NCBI GenBank assembly: GCA_029237695.1 | Contig: CM055279.1 | Coordinates: 5,722,323-5,786,322, forward strand | Direction of reading: 5' to 3' | From: Conchocele bisecta | Taxonomy: Eukaryota; Mollusca; Bivalvia; Lucinida; Thyasiridae | DNA: 64,000 bases | Shown here: piece after piece, positions 1 through 9,565 of the stretch | Numbering within the stretch: position 1 is the stretch's first letter | Layout of the letters: the number at the start of each line of letters is the position of its first letter | The notes under the pieces: generated by a model | What the model was told of the DNA's origin: nothing | Databases searched by the model: none | Seen by the model: the letters and a program-made list of their open reading frames with translations, nothing else | Position numbers and translations under genes: made by a program

Positions 1-809
1 AGGTGAAGGTCAAATATAGGTCAGGGGTTATTGATGCACATCACTAGGAGATGAAGTTGTCCAAGTATGGTGGGTGTAGGGCCAGTAGTATTCCATATAC
101 AAGCTTGACTAAAAACCTTAACCAAGGGGAATTAAGTAAGTAATTCAAGAGGAAATGTAGGTGAAGGTCAAATATAGATCAGGGGTTATTGATGTACATC
201 ACTAGGAGATGAAGTTGTCCAAGTATGGTGGGTGTAGGGCCAGTAGTATTCCATATACAAGCTTGACTAAAAACCTTAACCAAGGGGAATTAAGTAAGTA
301 ATTCAAGAGGAAATGTAGGTGAAGGTCAAATATAGATCAGGGGTTATTGATGTACATCCCTATGAGAAAAGGTTGTCCAAGTATGGTGTCTGTATGCACA
401 ATAGTGTTCCATGTACAAGCTTGACTAAAATAAACCTTAACCAAGGTTGACTAAAAACCTTAACCAAGGGGAAATTAACTAAGTAATTCAAGAGGAAATG
501 TAGGTGAAGGTCAAATATAGATCAGGGGTTATTGATATGCATCACTAGGAGATGAAGTTGTCCAAGTATGGTGGGTGTAGGGCCAGTAGTATTGCATATA
601 CAAGCTTGACTAAAAACCTTAACCAAGGTTGATTAAAAACCTTAACTAAGGGGAATTAACTAAGTAATTCAAGAGGAAATTTAGGTGAAGGTCAAATATA
701 GATCAGGGGTTATTGATGTACATCACTAGGAGATGAAGTTGTCCAAGTATGGTGGGTGTAGGGCCAGTAGTATTCCATATACAAGGTTGACTAAAAACCT
801 TAACCAAGG
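1..809. repeat. Tandem repeat, 158-185 bp unit, about 5 copies
   Basis: Units begin at AGGTGAAGGTCAAATATAG, at 1, 159, 317, 502 and 683. The first two are 158 bp long. The third and fourth are longer (185 and 181 bp), mainly because the segment around TTGACTAAAAACCTTAACCA is doubled. The third unit (317-501) is also the most diverged. The array continues off the left edge, so its true size is unknown. There is no coding potential. Confidence 0.95.
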
Positions 810-810
810 C

Positions 811-1483
811 GTGACGGTGACACCGACGCCGGGGTGACAACATAAGCTCTACTTATTCTTCGAATAGTCGAGCTAAAAAGGTACTTTGGTTCTCAGATAT
901 CCCTGCGCATTGATAATTTTATCATCAGGAGAAATAAAATCTTACTGTAAATTCGCCACATGATCGAATAAAACACACTACCATGCCAAAATATGTTAAT
1001 TCCAATAATGTCTAACGAAAATCTGGTGATTTTTCATGTCTAAAGAGGTTGTAGTAACTTTATAGAACATAATATATGTATCTGGCGTGTCTGAGAACCA
1101 AAGTACTTTTTTATGGCCTTATAAAACTTATAGAGTAATTATTCAGTACTCAGACTTGCACCATTGTACTGGGTCAGAAATCTATATAAACCTAAAAATG
1201 TTAAGCAGGGGCAGGGGCTCACGGATACGCCCCCCCCCCCCACACCCGACCAACACATATTTTCTAAGTCATTTGACCTTGACATTTGTCATGAAAGCCA
1301 CATGGGCGGGCTATAGAATGAAAATACGAATGATGATAACAATGTATATGAAGTTTCAAGTCAATCTGACGTACGTTGCAGAGATAATGGGTACCCAAAA
1401 ACTTTTAACACAAATCTTACGGACGGACAGACGGAATGACAAAAACTATACATCCCTCAAAATACTTCAAACAAGATAGTATA
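811..1483. other. Non-coding dispersed repeat remnants
   Basis: The stretch opens with GACGGTGACACCGACGCCGG and an AATAGTCGAGCTAAAAA motif. It later holds a C-run (about 1230-1241) and a CGGACGGACAGACGG stretch. It looks like low-complexity dispersed repeat. The open frame at 1087-1479 has no domain-like composition and crosses the C-run, so it is not called. Confidence 0.4.
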
Positions 1484-1652
1484 CAGTCAAACCTGTGAAT
1501 AAAGGCCAGCCATTGGAAGTGAAAAATCTCGCCTTTGTCCACAGGGTTATTTATATTGTAAGTGTGCCAGTGGGACAACACAATAGTGGCCTTTACAGCA
1601 AGGTGATAGCTATTCGGAGGTGGTCTTTAGCACAGGTTCGACTGTATCTTTA
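1484..1652. mobile_element. Short MITE with ACAGTCAAACCTGTG-type ends
   Basis: The left end ACAGTCAAACCTGTGAATAA is answered at the right by an inverted AGCACAGGTTCGACTGTA. A diverged copy lies at about 20379-20560 inside PHB2 intron 5 and shares the AAAGGCCAGCCATTGG region and the right end. It is non-autonomous. Confidence 0.6.
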
Positions 1653-1740
1653 ATCCTCCAAATGAAAGAGTCCAATTATGTCTGAGCATCGAGTACCAAG
1701 TATGTACTCAGTACATACTTGGTACTCGATGCAATGGAAC

Positions 1741-2107
1741 CAGAGCTCCAGATAAGGTGCGTATTGGCGTATTTTACGCACTTATTTTAGTCGAATACGG
1801 ATTGATTATCGAAAGTGGGAGTACAAAAAAAACAAACAGCAATGTAAAAATATGCATTGATTTGCAAATTAAGTAGTGAAATACTGCAATAAAGTTGAAA
1901 ATTTACTTAGTTGAGCTACAAAAAGCAAAACTTTGCTTTTTGCAGCTCCAATAAATGAGTTTAAAAAAAAAATATATATATTTTAACATTTGTTCCCTAT
2001 TTAATAGGGAAGAAAATCAATAGTGCATTTGTAAAAGTAAAATATGCATTGAATTTGAAATATGGGGGTATAATACTCTTTAGAAACACAACTTATCTGG
2101 AGCTCTG
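1741..2107. mobile_element. MITE family B, copy B1 (full length)
   Basis: It starts CAGAGCTCCAGATAAGG and ends CTTATCTGGAGCTCTG. An internal palindrome is built on AAAGCAAA...TTTGCTTTTTGCAGCTC (about 1910-1955). GGAAC flanks it on both sides (1736-1740 and 2108-2112). Other copies are at 18999-19334, 24038-24161 and 27019-27331. It has no coding capacity, so it must move with a transposase encoded elsewhere. Confidence 0.85.
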
Positions 2108-2243
2108 GGAACAGAAACTAGTACAATCTTGGTATTTCATTAGAATTGTCTCCAAGGAGACAATTCTAATGAAATACCAAGATGTGTTTTCATATGCAGA
2201 TACTGAAATTATTTATGGATGCTTAAAACACTGGACTACAACC

Positions 2244-2420
2244 CGACACCAAGAAATATCTGTGATCTTATTTTTCTTGGGTTTCTTGGTCATTTATCTC
2301 AGGTGGTAATCGTGAACGCTGACTCAGAATGATCAAATGCCTAATTTACAGTGAAACCTCTCTAAACCGGACACCCTGGGGACCTCCCAGGGTGTCCGGT
2401 TTAGAGAGGTTTCACTGTAC
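2244..2420. mobile_element. MITE family G copy with 34-bp-arm foldback
   Basis: The segment 2348-2420 is a palindrome: TTACAGTGAAACCTCTCTAA is mirrored by AGAGAGGTTTCACTGTA around a GGGGACCTCCC centre. The part to its left (ACACCAAGAAATATCTGTG onward) also occurs at 22240-22370, 26800-26930 and 53536-53650, which defines a longer element. The ends resemble Tigger/pogo-type termini, but no family assignment can be proved here. Confidence 0.7.
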
Positions 2421-2454
2421 TGAAACTATTAATTGATGCTTAAAACGTTAGACT

Positions 2455-2765
2455 ACAATTCTGATACAGATTGATTGATTGAGGTTTTATTTCCATTCAA
2501 CAGCAAGGAATGCATCTCTATGGGGAATGGGGAGAACTGTATATTCAGTATTAAAATTACAATAAAAACATTCAGCACTGAATGACGGTGACAATTTAAT
2601 ATGAAATTTATTAAAATGTTTACTGATTTTACAAAATACGAGGTTATGCCGAGTTGCTGATGAAATAATTATTTGTCAGAAGCTAGCTTGTGTTTCACTG
2701 TCAGATTGAATGGCGAACAGTGGATAAAGCTGGTCTGAATCTTCACTGTATGCAACTACCATGGA
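2455..2765. other. Non-coding spacer
   Basis: AT-rich sequence without a recognisable gene or tandem repeat. A short GGCGAACAGTGGATAAAGC stretch near 2711 resembles the interior of family E repeats. Confidence 0.35.
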
Positions 2766-3052
2766 CCTGTAGCCTATTTCATCAACATTACCAAATTATT
2801 CATATTAGTAATCATTTATTTTTCATGAATTGCATAATGTCATATAGAACTAACGACTGCATAATGTGATGATTAAAAGTATGCAGAATTATTATACTGA
2901 ATTTATTACATTATCACAGCCGAAATGGCTGTGATAATGTAATAAATTCAATATAAAAAGTAATAAATTTATCCTTAAATTGAAAATTTCTCCCTCAAAT
3001 TATACTATGCTAGATAAGTATACTTGGCAGTGTTGGTGAAATAGGCTACTGG
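2766..3052. mobile_element. MITE family F, foldback copy
   Basis: The left end CTGTAGCCTATTTCATCAAC is mirrored by GGTGAAATAGGCTACTGG at the right. The middle is a near-perfect hairpin, AATTTATTACATTATCACAG / CTGTGATAATGTAATAAATT. Other copies are at about 5960-6130 (half), 29217-29531, 43290-43545 and 59828-59950 (partial). Confidence 0.8.
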
Positions 3053-3113
3053 TCACAAATGAGAATAATTATGTTACTATGGCAACAAATTTATTCAACA
3101 TTTTTTTCCCCAC

Positions 3114-3195
3114 TGTCTCAAAACTTCAAATATCTTTCTCCCATGGTCTCAAAACATCCAAATCCTCATTTGTTAAATGTATAAATTCTTTGCTT
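3114..3195 (-). pseudogene. Duplicated fragment of the MRPL47 3' coding end
   Basis: On the minus strand, just past the MRPL47 stop codon, the sequence for LTNEDLDVLRPWEKDI appears a second time (about 3135-3180). It differs from the functional copy (LTDEDLDVLRPWEKDIE) and ends in its own stop. A third, weaker trace (CTCAAAACTTCAAATATC) lies just beyond. The spacing of about 80 bp fits a local tandem duplication of the exon end. It lies in the 3' UTR or beyond and should not be translated. Confidence 0.7.
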
Positions 3196-3201
3196 ATGTC
3201 A

Positions 3202-3573
3202 TCATTCAATATCCTTCTCCCATGGCCTCAGAACGTCCAAATCCTCATCAGTTAAATGAGGAAACTCTTCCTTTAATTCTTTGCGCAGGTGATTCTGTCG
3301 TTTCTCGAAGCCATGTTTACTTATCCTCGTCTTTTCCTCATATAACGCCAAATATTTCTTCATCCAGGGTCGATAATCGGGATGCATTCGCTTGAAGTGA
3401 TTGTTTTTGTGCATCTGAACTCTGTGTTCGGTCGGCGTCCGGAGGTATGGGAGACCGACAGCATTTCGGATTACGTATGGCTCGGCGATTCCGGAGTGAC
3501 CATTTTCTAGAAAGTTATACGCTTCGTCACGCTCCCGGATCACTTCCAGTAAGTTTTCCATACTTTCCTCCAC
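3202..3573 (-). CDS. MRPL47: MRPL47 last coding exon
   Basis: The acceptor TTTTGACAG precedes GTG GAG GAA. The exon reads through 123 codons to TGA at 3202-3204. It encodes VEESMENLLEVIRERDEAYN, aligned by eye with the human helix containing DSMDALDKVVQEREDALR. It then holds a basic tract (HKNNHFKRMHPDYRPWMKKY), aligned with the human HLNKRYNRKRFF region, and the EFPHLTDED tail. An open frame of this length, ending exactly where the family ends, supports a functional exon. Confidence 0.9.
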   Translation of the reverse strand: MEESMENLLEVIRERDEAYNFLENGHSGIAEPYVIRNAVGLPYLRTPTEHRVQMHKNNHFKRMHPDYRPWMKKYLALYEEKTRISKHGFEKRQNHLRKELKEEFPHLTDEDLDVLRPWEKDIE

Positions 3574-6500
3574 CTGTCAAAACAGAACGGTGATGGAAAC
3601 AATGTACTATAATTCCAGCACAAAAATATTTACACAATTCCCTAACATTTGATTGGCCCGTAGCAAGTCTCTGTCCAAAATTTATATCCCAGTAAACTCC
3701 CACGCCGAACTACTTTCCGTAACCGTGAGGCGCAGTTAAAATAATTCTTAAGAAAACGGAAAATAAACACATTTTCTTGATGAATTTATTTCAAATGCTG
3801 GAATTATAAGGAATGAATGGACTTTTTGTGGAATTTATCGGGGATATAAACTTGGAAAAGTCACGGGAATACTGGACGAGGCCTTCCGGCCTTCTTCCAG
3901 TATTCCCGCGACTTTTCCAAGTTCATACCCCGATAAATTGATAATAAAAGAAGAATTCTGCGGAATCAAATGTCTCGCCTTGTTCCGCCTTGACCTGCAC
4001 CCTGGGGACCAAGAAAAAAATACTAATAGTCCTATATTCATCTACATATCATAGTATAAAGTTTGATGACTGTAGCTGATAAGGTGTTGAAGTAATGACC
4101 GTAACACAAAAACTTAACATTGAAACATTGAATGATGACGACGCCGCTGCCGACTCCGGAAAAGCAAAACCTATGTCTCACTTTCCGCTTTCGCGGGCGA
4201 GACAAAAACTAGATGGCCGCAGCCGCCATGTAGCGCCCGCCGAGGCTTTCATGGTATACCAAAAAACTTTAACCAAAAACTTTAACCCGGACACACGCAT
4301 GTACGTACATGTACGTACGCCAATGTGCCGACTACATCGCGCTATCCGCAAGCGGGTGCGACATGAAAAACGTCAACCAGTACATAAGTCCTCAGTGACC
4401 TTGGGCGATCAGACGTGGGTCAAATATTATTAAAATCGGTGAAGGGGTACATAAGATATTGACCTAGATGGCCGCAGCTCACATGTAGAGCCCGACAGTA
4501 CACAGAAAAACTTTAACCAAAAATTTTAACCCGGACGCACGTACAAACGCCAATGTGCCGACTATATCGGGCTGCCCGCAAGCGGACGTAACAAAAAAGA
4601 AAGGTGTTACTTACGTACGCACGCACTTGGACTAACGCTATATCCCTGTTGCCTATCGACGAGGGGATAATTAAACCAGGGGCTTGTTTCACTAAGATTA
4701 CGACAATTAAGTAATTAGTATGTGTAAGTGCAAAAATAAAATTGAGTACAACAATTGCTCTGATAACCGATGTTTGCATATAATCAGCGGGTATAACTAA
4801 ATAATGATTGTGAAATGTACATGTTGATGTAATATGGTAGCATAAGTAAACCATGTGAGTGTGTAAAATAATTTCAGACATCTTCATAAAAACAAAGTTT
4901 AGTGAAACTGGTCCCATGTGAGCAATGTTATGCCAATATTTGTAAATGTTGCTATGTAAAATGCCGGCATACGACTTGATATTAACCCGTTATTTTGCCA
5001 CCAATCCAAATGTCACAAAAAGATTTTCAGACTAGTCCATTTATGAAAAGGGGGTGTTTTTGTTCTTGAATATATGAAAATTACTTGCAAACAGTGCAAA
5101 TCCTGATGAGACGGCTCGTCACGAGCCGGCTCATCTGGATCTACAATGTTTGCCAATACCACTATACAGGCTTGTGATGTTGACAGGGTTAAAGGCACTG
5201 TGTGTCAGATGTTGTCTCAGATATGCAGTGTGTCGTTTACATATAGCAAGCAATCGCACACTTTAATTTGATGAAATTTCCAAAAACATGCGTTATATTC
5301 AAGTAGATACTATCAGAACGTATGATAAACAGGGGAGACAATTTCACATTTCTTTAAAGGCACGTAACTTGGTCTTACGACCATATTTTGGGCAACTCAT
5401 AGCTAAAATCGGGTACAGAAATATGATACAAATCAACACTGAAAATATTTTACTAAACTGTTTCATAACTTTCTGTGCATCTCTGAGACCTAGAGTACGA
5501 GAACCGAGTATGAGCATTTTATGGAGAAATACATGTACTCAGTTTCCAACGTGCCGCACTCAAACTACAATACTGTATAAAATAAATCTCTACTAAAATC
5601 AAGCAGTCTGATTGACTGAGATTGAGCACAGCTCAGCCTCGACCAATCAAACTTCCTGATTTTACGTATGAGAATATACCGGTACTAAGAAAAGTTCTAT
5701 ACTACATTAAAATCAAGTAGTCTAATTGGCCGATTCTCGACCAATCAAACTTCTTGATTTTGACATGGACATTTTTTATATTCCTTCAACTTTCATGGAG
5801 AAATACGCACCTTCTCCATACGTTCGGGAGACGGAATATGGAGGTCCTGGTTACTATACCAGTCGTCCATAGACATCAACTGGTTACGCTCCTTCAACAG
5901 GATATACCTACAACAGGTATGGCTCCATTACAGGTAGAGCCCAATTACAGGGACAGACCAACTGTAGCCTATTTCACAAACATTGCAAAGTATACTTATC
6001 TAGCAAAGTATACTTTGAGGGAGAAAGTTTCAATTTAAGGATAAATTTATTATTTTTTATTATAATGAATTTATTACATTATCACAGCCATTTTGGCTGT
6101 GATAATGTAATAAATTCAGTATAATAATAATAATAAAAAAACATTTAATAATTCTGCAAAGAAAACCCCAGGTGCACATGCTGATTAACATTCCTATATA
6201 TTTTCATGCCTGTAACTCAAATACTTTTTGAGTTACCGGCGACTCAAGTTAAAAATCAGCACTTTTCACTAAGTCAAGGGCTATAACTCCGTCCATACTC
6301 TATGAATCTGCATCAAAATCACAAGATGCACAGCTCTGATAAACATTCTGATTATGTTTCACTTTCACTAAATCAAGGGCCATAACTCTGTGAATACTAG
6401 ATGAACCCGTATCTAAAACCCCAGGTGCGCAACTTCACATGATAACACATATTCCTATAAGGTTTCATGACTGTAGCTCAAATAGTTTTTCAGTTATGTG

Positions 6501-9500
6501 CAAAATAAGTTGAAAATCGCCACTTTTCACTAAGTCAAGGGCCATAGCTCTGCGAATACTGGATGAATCCCCATCTAAAATCCAGGTGTGCAACTTCACA
6601 TGATGACAAATATTCCTATATATGACTAGGTCAAATAGTTTTTCAGTTATGTGTAACACAAGTTCAAAATCGACACGTTTCACTAAGTCAAGGACCATAA
6701 CTCTGCGAATACTGGATTTTATGGGTATCGGTTAAACCGTTTGGAGAAGTTTGACTGTAAATGTGCATACCACAACTTGTGAAGGTCTTCATTGCTTTTG
6801 ATCCTCAGCTCGTCCAGTCTCCATGGCCTGCCTGTAAATGTTTATCCCAATTCATGTTGAATACGCCTATACAGGGTATGGGCAAATTGAAAATAATTTT
6901 CGCTATTATTCTTATTTCTTCTTTTAAAAAAGTACATGTTGTGACCACTCATTTGAACAGTCTCGACGAAACGGTTCCAATGAGTGGTAACAATATATAT
7001 TATTACCTAACTCCCTATATAAGCTGATATTACATATTTTTTATACTAATTCTACGAAATAGTTTCACATGCCTCGACAATAGTTCCGCATGCCTGTGTA
7101 GATTCTGGTGTACACAAAACTCATAAGCCCCATTTCTTCAGTCACAGCCACAATTTGGGATGGTAAAGCCAAAGAGCATACCAGGTTTCACAATATTTCG
7201 TGTTACTTGCTGTGATTGGAGAAATGGGGCTTATGGGTGTTGCAACCAGTGTAGAACCAGATCAGCATGTGAACCAGGATCCGCAATGTTCACTATTCAT
7301 TCCATCAATGAAACACCCGTCTACGAAGAAATATAGTTCGTTATCAGGCTACAGGAGTGTGCTATTTAATCAGGAATTACACTGGTCACAAACCCCATAA
7401 GCCCAAAGTATTACGTCCCCGGTTTTACTTACCAACGTAAATTGTATCCGAGTTTGCTTGCTCCATGCTATCAAAGAATTCTCCCATATCTCGATATGCG
7501 GGAGTGGTATGGATGTTCCTGGCCTGGACTTGTACCCTGTAGATAATTTAAGGGGTCAGTGCAGGTTCGTCGTTAACAATTTTGTTCAGGGATCGCAAAA
7601 AAATCTGCATGATTCTACACTGCCTGAAATTTAGGGGTTATCTGGATCAAGGATTTCCCCTAAATTTCAGGCAATTGTAGAACGCCCTAGTACTAGACTT
7701 TCATCATCCCCTAGTGAAATCCCATGTAAAAATCATGTGAAATTTACAATTTTAACTGAATTGCAACATCGCCAGCTAAATATGTGAGATATTGAACGCA
7801 GACATCATAAATAACAAATAGATATCTACATTAGTCGTCATATCGAACCTTCTCTCATGAACATTCAATGTATATTTTAATTGTTGGGATTACACTAGTG
7901 TTTGATGAGCAAACATAGCGTGTTCCCATGGCAACTACAACATCGGCAACTAAAAACGTAAGATATCAAATGCAGATACATTATATTAATAATCTATTCC
8001 GTGTTTAGCCGTAAACGTTTGACGTCATACTTAGAAATAGTTGTGTTTTACATGGGTTACACTAACGGAGGACTATGGAATCCCTACTGTTCACCCTCCC
8101 CTAGGGTAACCAGGGTAACAGTAGGGGGTTCCACAATTCTGTTACATGTCGCCCAAAAATGTCCAATCTCAAAGTAAAAATGTGACCTTGGCACAACACT
8201 AACATGGCATATTACCGATTGCGCTAACCGGACAACCGTGTGTTTTTTACCAATGTGACCCGGGTTCGATCCTCGGCCGGGGTAGTACATGTATACAAGA
8301 CCAGACAAGTGGGTTTCCTCCCACATTAGGGTCACCCTTACTCCTCCACATGTGCCAGCAAAAGGATTTGTATAAGTTTGTTTTGAATTGTTGTAAAATA
8401 AACTAGAAATGTGGCCTATCGGCACACGAATGCCCCTGTTGGAAGCCAAAGAAATGAAGCACATTTGAAAACACAGAGGGCCAGAGCAGCGTGGATTTTT
8501 CATAGCATGAAAGCAGACCATCACAGCAATGGGTGTGTGAAATATCGAGCAGATCCATGCAAGGAAACGCACCAAGTTTGGAACGCACCAAGTATGTGAC
8601 GAGCGTTAAGGTTTTGAACGCATCAAGTATGTGACCTTCACCCTGGGCTTAGCGGGAGCAGGACGATCGTAGGGTGGTAGAGGACCATTAGAGCAATGTG
8701 TGTGTGAAATATCAAGCAGATCCGTGTAAGGAAACAGCAATTATAAGACATTAACACTAGCGTTAAGGTATCGGGACGGATGTACGGGAAGCACGGACGC
8801 AGGTAACAATTAAGTTATAAACCCCCTCACCATTCGGTCGACGGTGGCGAGGGCATAATAAAGTACAAGTAGATTCTGGTATACGGTCAAGTCGGATCAC
8901 ATTCTCGGCCCAAGAGTAAGATCAAGTCACCTCGTACCAGCAGGGATTCCGCTGGCGATCGCCATTTTCGCAATTGGCGATAAAACATTACAATTTTCGA
9001 CCTAGATTCTACATAATTTGGAATGTCACGGTGAACCTGTGTTTCATTTGGCAAGAGCAGGGCTGTCTACATATGGCGCTTCTCATGCGTGGTAAATGCG
9101 CCAGCTGCCGATTCAGGCGCAAAACAAATCGCAAAATATCCATCGTAGTGTAATCAGCAGGTGAAATTTATATTTTTCTTCCAACTTTCAGAATATGTTG
9201 TTGTTGTTGTTGGTGCCCTATTGTTGTTGTTGTTATTATTTTTCTAGTAGCGTGAACTATTTTCAAGGTTACCCTGCACTAATATTTTATAGCTGTCAAG
9301 CGAGATCCGCGGTTATAGTAAACAAACGATAACTTTAACTTTGTTTGTCAACCCTACAGTCACAAACAGGTGCTAACGGTAAATTTATCAGTTGCGTTCT
9401 CTTTTCTTGATAAATGGTCGAGCTTCTTCCTTCATTAAGATTTGTGGCATTGTGCGAATGCATGCAGGGCCTATCGATTAACATTCGAGGGGGTAGAGAA

Positions 9501-9564
9501 GTCGACACCAACGAGGTTGTTCTAGAGTTTTACAACATCTAAAAACATTGATCAAATGTGTCAT
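3202..9564 (-). CDS. MRPL47: MRPL47 gene span: mitochondrial ribosomal protein uL29m (one exon not located)
   Basis: Encodes the mitochondrial large-subunit protein uL29m, which sits near the peptide exit tunnel of the mitoribosome. Coding exons seen, in transcript order: 9509-9564, 7433-7536, 6771-6831, 3202-3573. Recognition rests on the uL29 signature LRIKSNEDLHKLW (exon 3), the RNIHTTPAYRDMGEFFD presequence and start region (exon 2), and the C-terminal EFPHLTDED (human has KFPHLAEA). Phases fit: 56 + 104 + 61 nt leaves phase 2, and the last exon starts in phase 0. One exon of length 1 mod 3, expected to encode about 32 residues beginning YVLLKER, must therefore lie between 3574 and 6770. 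I could not find it there; the interval is mostly MITEs and repeats. It may be diverged, hidden or lost. Estimated full length is about 230 residues (human 250). The first exon is the least certain. Confidence 0.85.
3600..3837. other. MRPL47 intron, unassigned
   Basis: This intron sequence contains CTCCCACGCCGAACTACTTTCC and AAAATAAACACATTTTCTTG blocks. Both recur at about 46635-46740, so it is dispersed repeat. No match to the missing exon was seen. Confidence 0.4.
3838..3937. repeat. Inverted repeat, about 45-bp arms
   Basis: ATCGGGGATATAAACTTGGA is mirrored by TCCAAGTTCATACCCCGAT, around a GGCCTTCCGGCC centre. A related half-copy lies at 46770-46830. It is a foldback element remnant in an MRPL47 intron. 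Confidence 0.75.
4095..4640. repeat. Dispersed repeat, two diverged direct copies
   Basis: The block AAAACTTTAACCAAAAACTTTAACCCGGACRCACG, followed by CGCCAATGTGCCGACTA and CCGCAAGCGG, occurs at about 4262-4350 and again at 4505-4585. An inverted relative lies at 20990-21130. The open frame 4095-4433 falls across this repeat and is not considered a gene. Confidence 0.6.
4675..4918. mobile_element. Diverged family H-like foldback
   Basis: GGGGCTTGTTTCACTAAGAT at the left is mirrored by AAAGTTTAGTGAAACTGGTCC at the right. Inner sequence is AT-rich with short inverted pieces. It is related to the better preserved family H copies at 16680-16915 and 19768-20015. Confidence 0.55.
5040..5195. repeat. 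Foldback repeat with GATGAGACGGCTCGT arms
   Basis: CCTGATGAGACGGCTCGTC is mirrored by GAGCCGGCTCATCTGGATC, followed by a GGGTTAA tail. Relatives are at 28470-28575 and 47230-47310. The perfect 120-bp palindrome at 26325-26444 uses the same core. Confidence 0.65.
5200..5590. other. MRPL47 intron, unassigned
   Basis: No recognised gene, RNA or repeat. The plus-strand frame at 5288-5596 has no domain-like features. Confidence 0.3.
5590..5765. repeat. Pair of short inverted repeats (AAATCAAG / CTTGATTT type)
   Basis: Two adjacent copies of a short foldback occur: CTAAAATCAAGCAGTCTGAT ... CCAATCAAACTTCCTGATTT, then the same motif at 5705-5762. The motif recurs at about 47640-47705, 54325-54390 and 58490-58545. 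Confidence 0.6.
5766..5962 (+). pseudogene. Possible intermediate-filament head-domain fragment (pseudogene)
   Basis: On the plus strand, MEKYAPSPYVRETEYGGPGY, one in-frame TAG, and then TSTGYAPSTGYTYNRYGSIT are encoded without a clear exon boundary. A Ser/Thr/Tyr/Gly/Arg-rich head of this kind is typical of cytoplasmic intermediate filament proteins. The reading stops being coding-like at 5960, where a family F element (GTAGCCTATTTCACAAAC) begins. It lies inside an MRPL47 intron on the opposite strand. I infer a decayed, possibly retrocopied fragment; the family is uncertain. Confidence 0.35.
5962..6135. mobile_element. MITE family F, half copy
   Basis: It starts GTAGCCTATTTCACAAACAT, carries GCAAAGTATACTTTGAGGGAG, and retains the hairpin GAATTTATTACATTATCACA ... 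TGTGATAATGTAATAAATTC (6066-6120). The mirrored right end is missing. Confidence 0.75.
6160..6720. repeat. Degenerate tandem repeat, roughly 155-160 bp unit
   Basis: The phrase AAGTCAAGGGCCATAACTCTG, followed by GAATACTGGATGAA and AACTTCACATGAT, recurs near 6270, 6369, 6529 and 6683 with drift. It is non-coding. Confidence 0.7.
6771..6831 (-). CDS. MRPL47: MRPL47 internal exon (uL29 signature)
   Basis: The acceptor ATTTACAG precedes GCAGGCC, and the donor GTATGC follows TTGTG. With the G carried from the previous exon it reads GRPWRLDELRIKSNEDLHKL followed by a split Trp. SNEDLHKLW is the most conserved stretch of uL29m. Both splice sites and phases (in 1, out 2) fit. Confidence 0.93.
6937..7005. 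repeat. Short foldback (TTGTGACCACTCATTTGAAC)
   Basis: GTTGTGACCACTCATTTGAA is mirrored by ATGAGTGGTAACAATATA around a CTCGACGAAACGG centre. Relatives are at 23433-23500, 45085-45155 and, partial, 47213-47235. Confidence 0.65.
7110..7405. mobile_element. MITE family E, one copy plus an adjoining inverted half
   Basis: TGCTGTGATTGGAGAAATGGGGC (7209 on) is answered at 7379-7402 by an inverted CTGGTCACAAACCCCATAAG. Just left, at 7119-7150, lies another inverted end, ACTCATAAGCCCCATTTCTT. Other copies are near 9855-10031, 32886-33090, 45896-46130, 49936-50130, 51002-51233, 52100-52290, 54115-54290, 62480-62530 and 62880-63240. Confidence 0.75.
7433..7536 (-). CDS. MRPL47: MRPL47 exon 2
   Basis: The acceptor ATCTACAG precedes GGTACAAG, and the donor GTAAGT follows ACGTTG. 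It reads VQVQARNIHTTPAYRDMGEF and continues FDSMEQANSDTIYV. In the human protein LLHTTLSRKGLEEFFD occupies the same place. RNIHTT looks like the end of a mitochondrial presequence. Phases: in 2, out 1. Confidence 0.88.
7610..7685. repeat. Short inverted repeat
   Basis: CCTGAAATTTAGGGG is mirrored by CCCCTAAATTTCAGG, with a 20-base spacer (7624-7672). Confidence 0.7.
7686..8190. other. MRPL47 intron 1, AT-rich spacer
   Basis: No gene recognised. Weak internal similarity (AACATCGCCAGCTAAATATG at 7766 and ACATCGGCAACTAAAAACG at 7940) suggests an old duplication of about 175 bp. Confidence 0.35.
8205..8402 (+). mobile_element. tRNA-derived SINE fragment
   Basis: It contains a Pol III B-box-like GGGTTCGATCC at 8262-8272. 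After it comes TGGGTTTCCTCCCACATTAG, a body also seen in the copy at 12050-12235. Just upstream, ACCGATTGCGCTAACCGG is an A-box-type sequence in the opposite orientation, so the head appears rearranged. It is not a functional tRNA. Confidence 0.6.
8400..9480. other. MRPL47 intron 1, mixed repeats
   Basis: Two direct copies of CATCACAGCAATGGGTGTGTGAAATATCRAGCAGATCC lie at about 8519 and 8690 (the second begins CATTAGAGCAATG). A TTGTTG microsatellite lies at 9195-9235. No coding exon was recognised. Confidence 0.45.
9509..9564 (-). CDS. MRPL47: MRPL47 first coding exon (tentative)
   Basis: ATG at 9564-9562 opens MTHLINVFRCCKTLEQPR, a short Arg/Lys/Leu-rich stretch like a mitochondrial presequence. 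Splicing at GTGTCG (9508-9503) leaves phase 2, which is what exon 2 needs, giving ...PRW-VQVQARNIHTT. The donor is weak, and the frame also stays open past it, so the boundary could be wrong. It was chosen for phase, distance and composition. Confidence 0.5.
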
Positions 9565-9565
9565 T

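Noticed and set aside
1..809. CRISPR or LTR repeat
   Set aside because: Whole 158-185 bp units repeat head to tail without unique spacers or an internal coding region.
4095..4433. 112-codon plus-strand gene
   Set aside because: The frame overlaps a dispersed repeat that recurs at 4505-4585 and, inverted, at 20990-21130.
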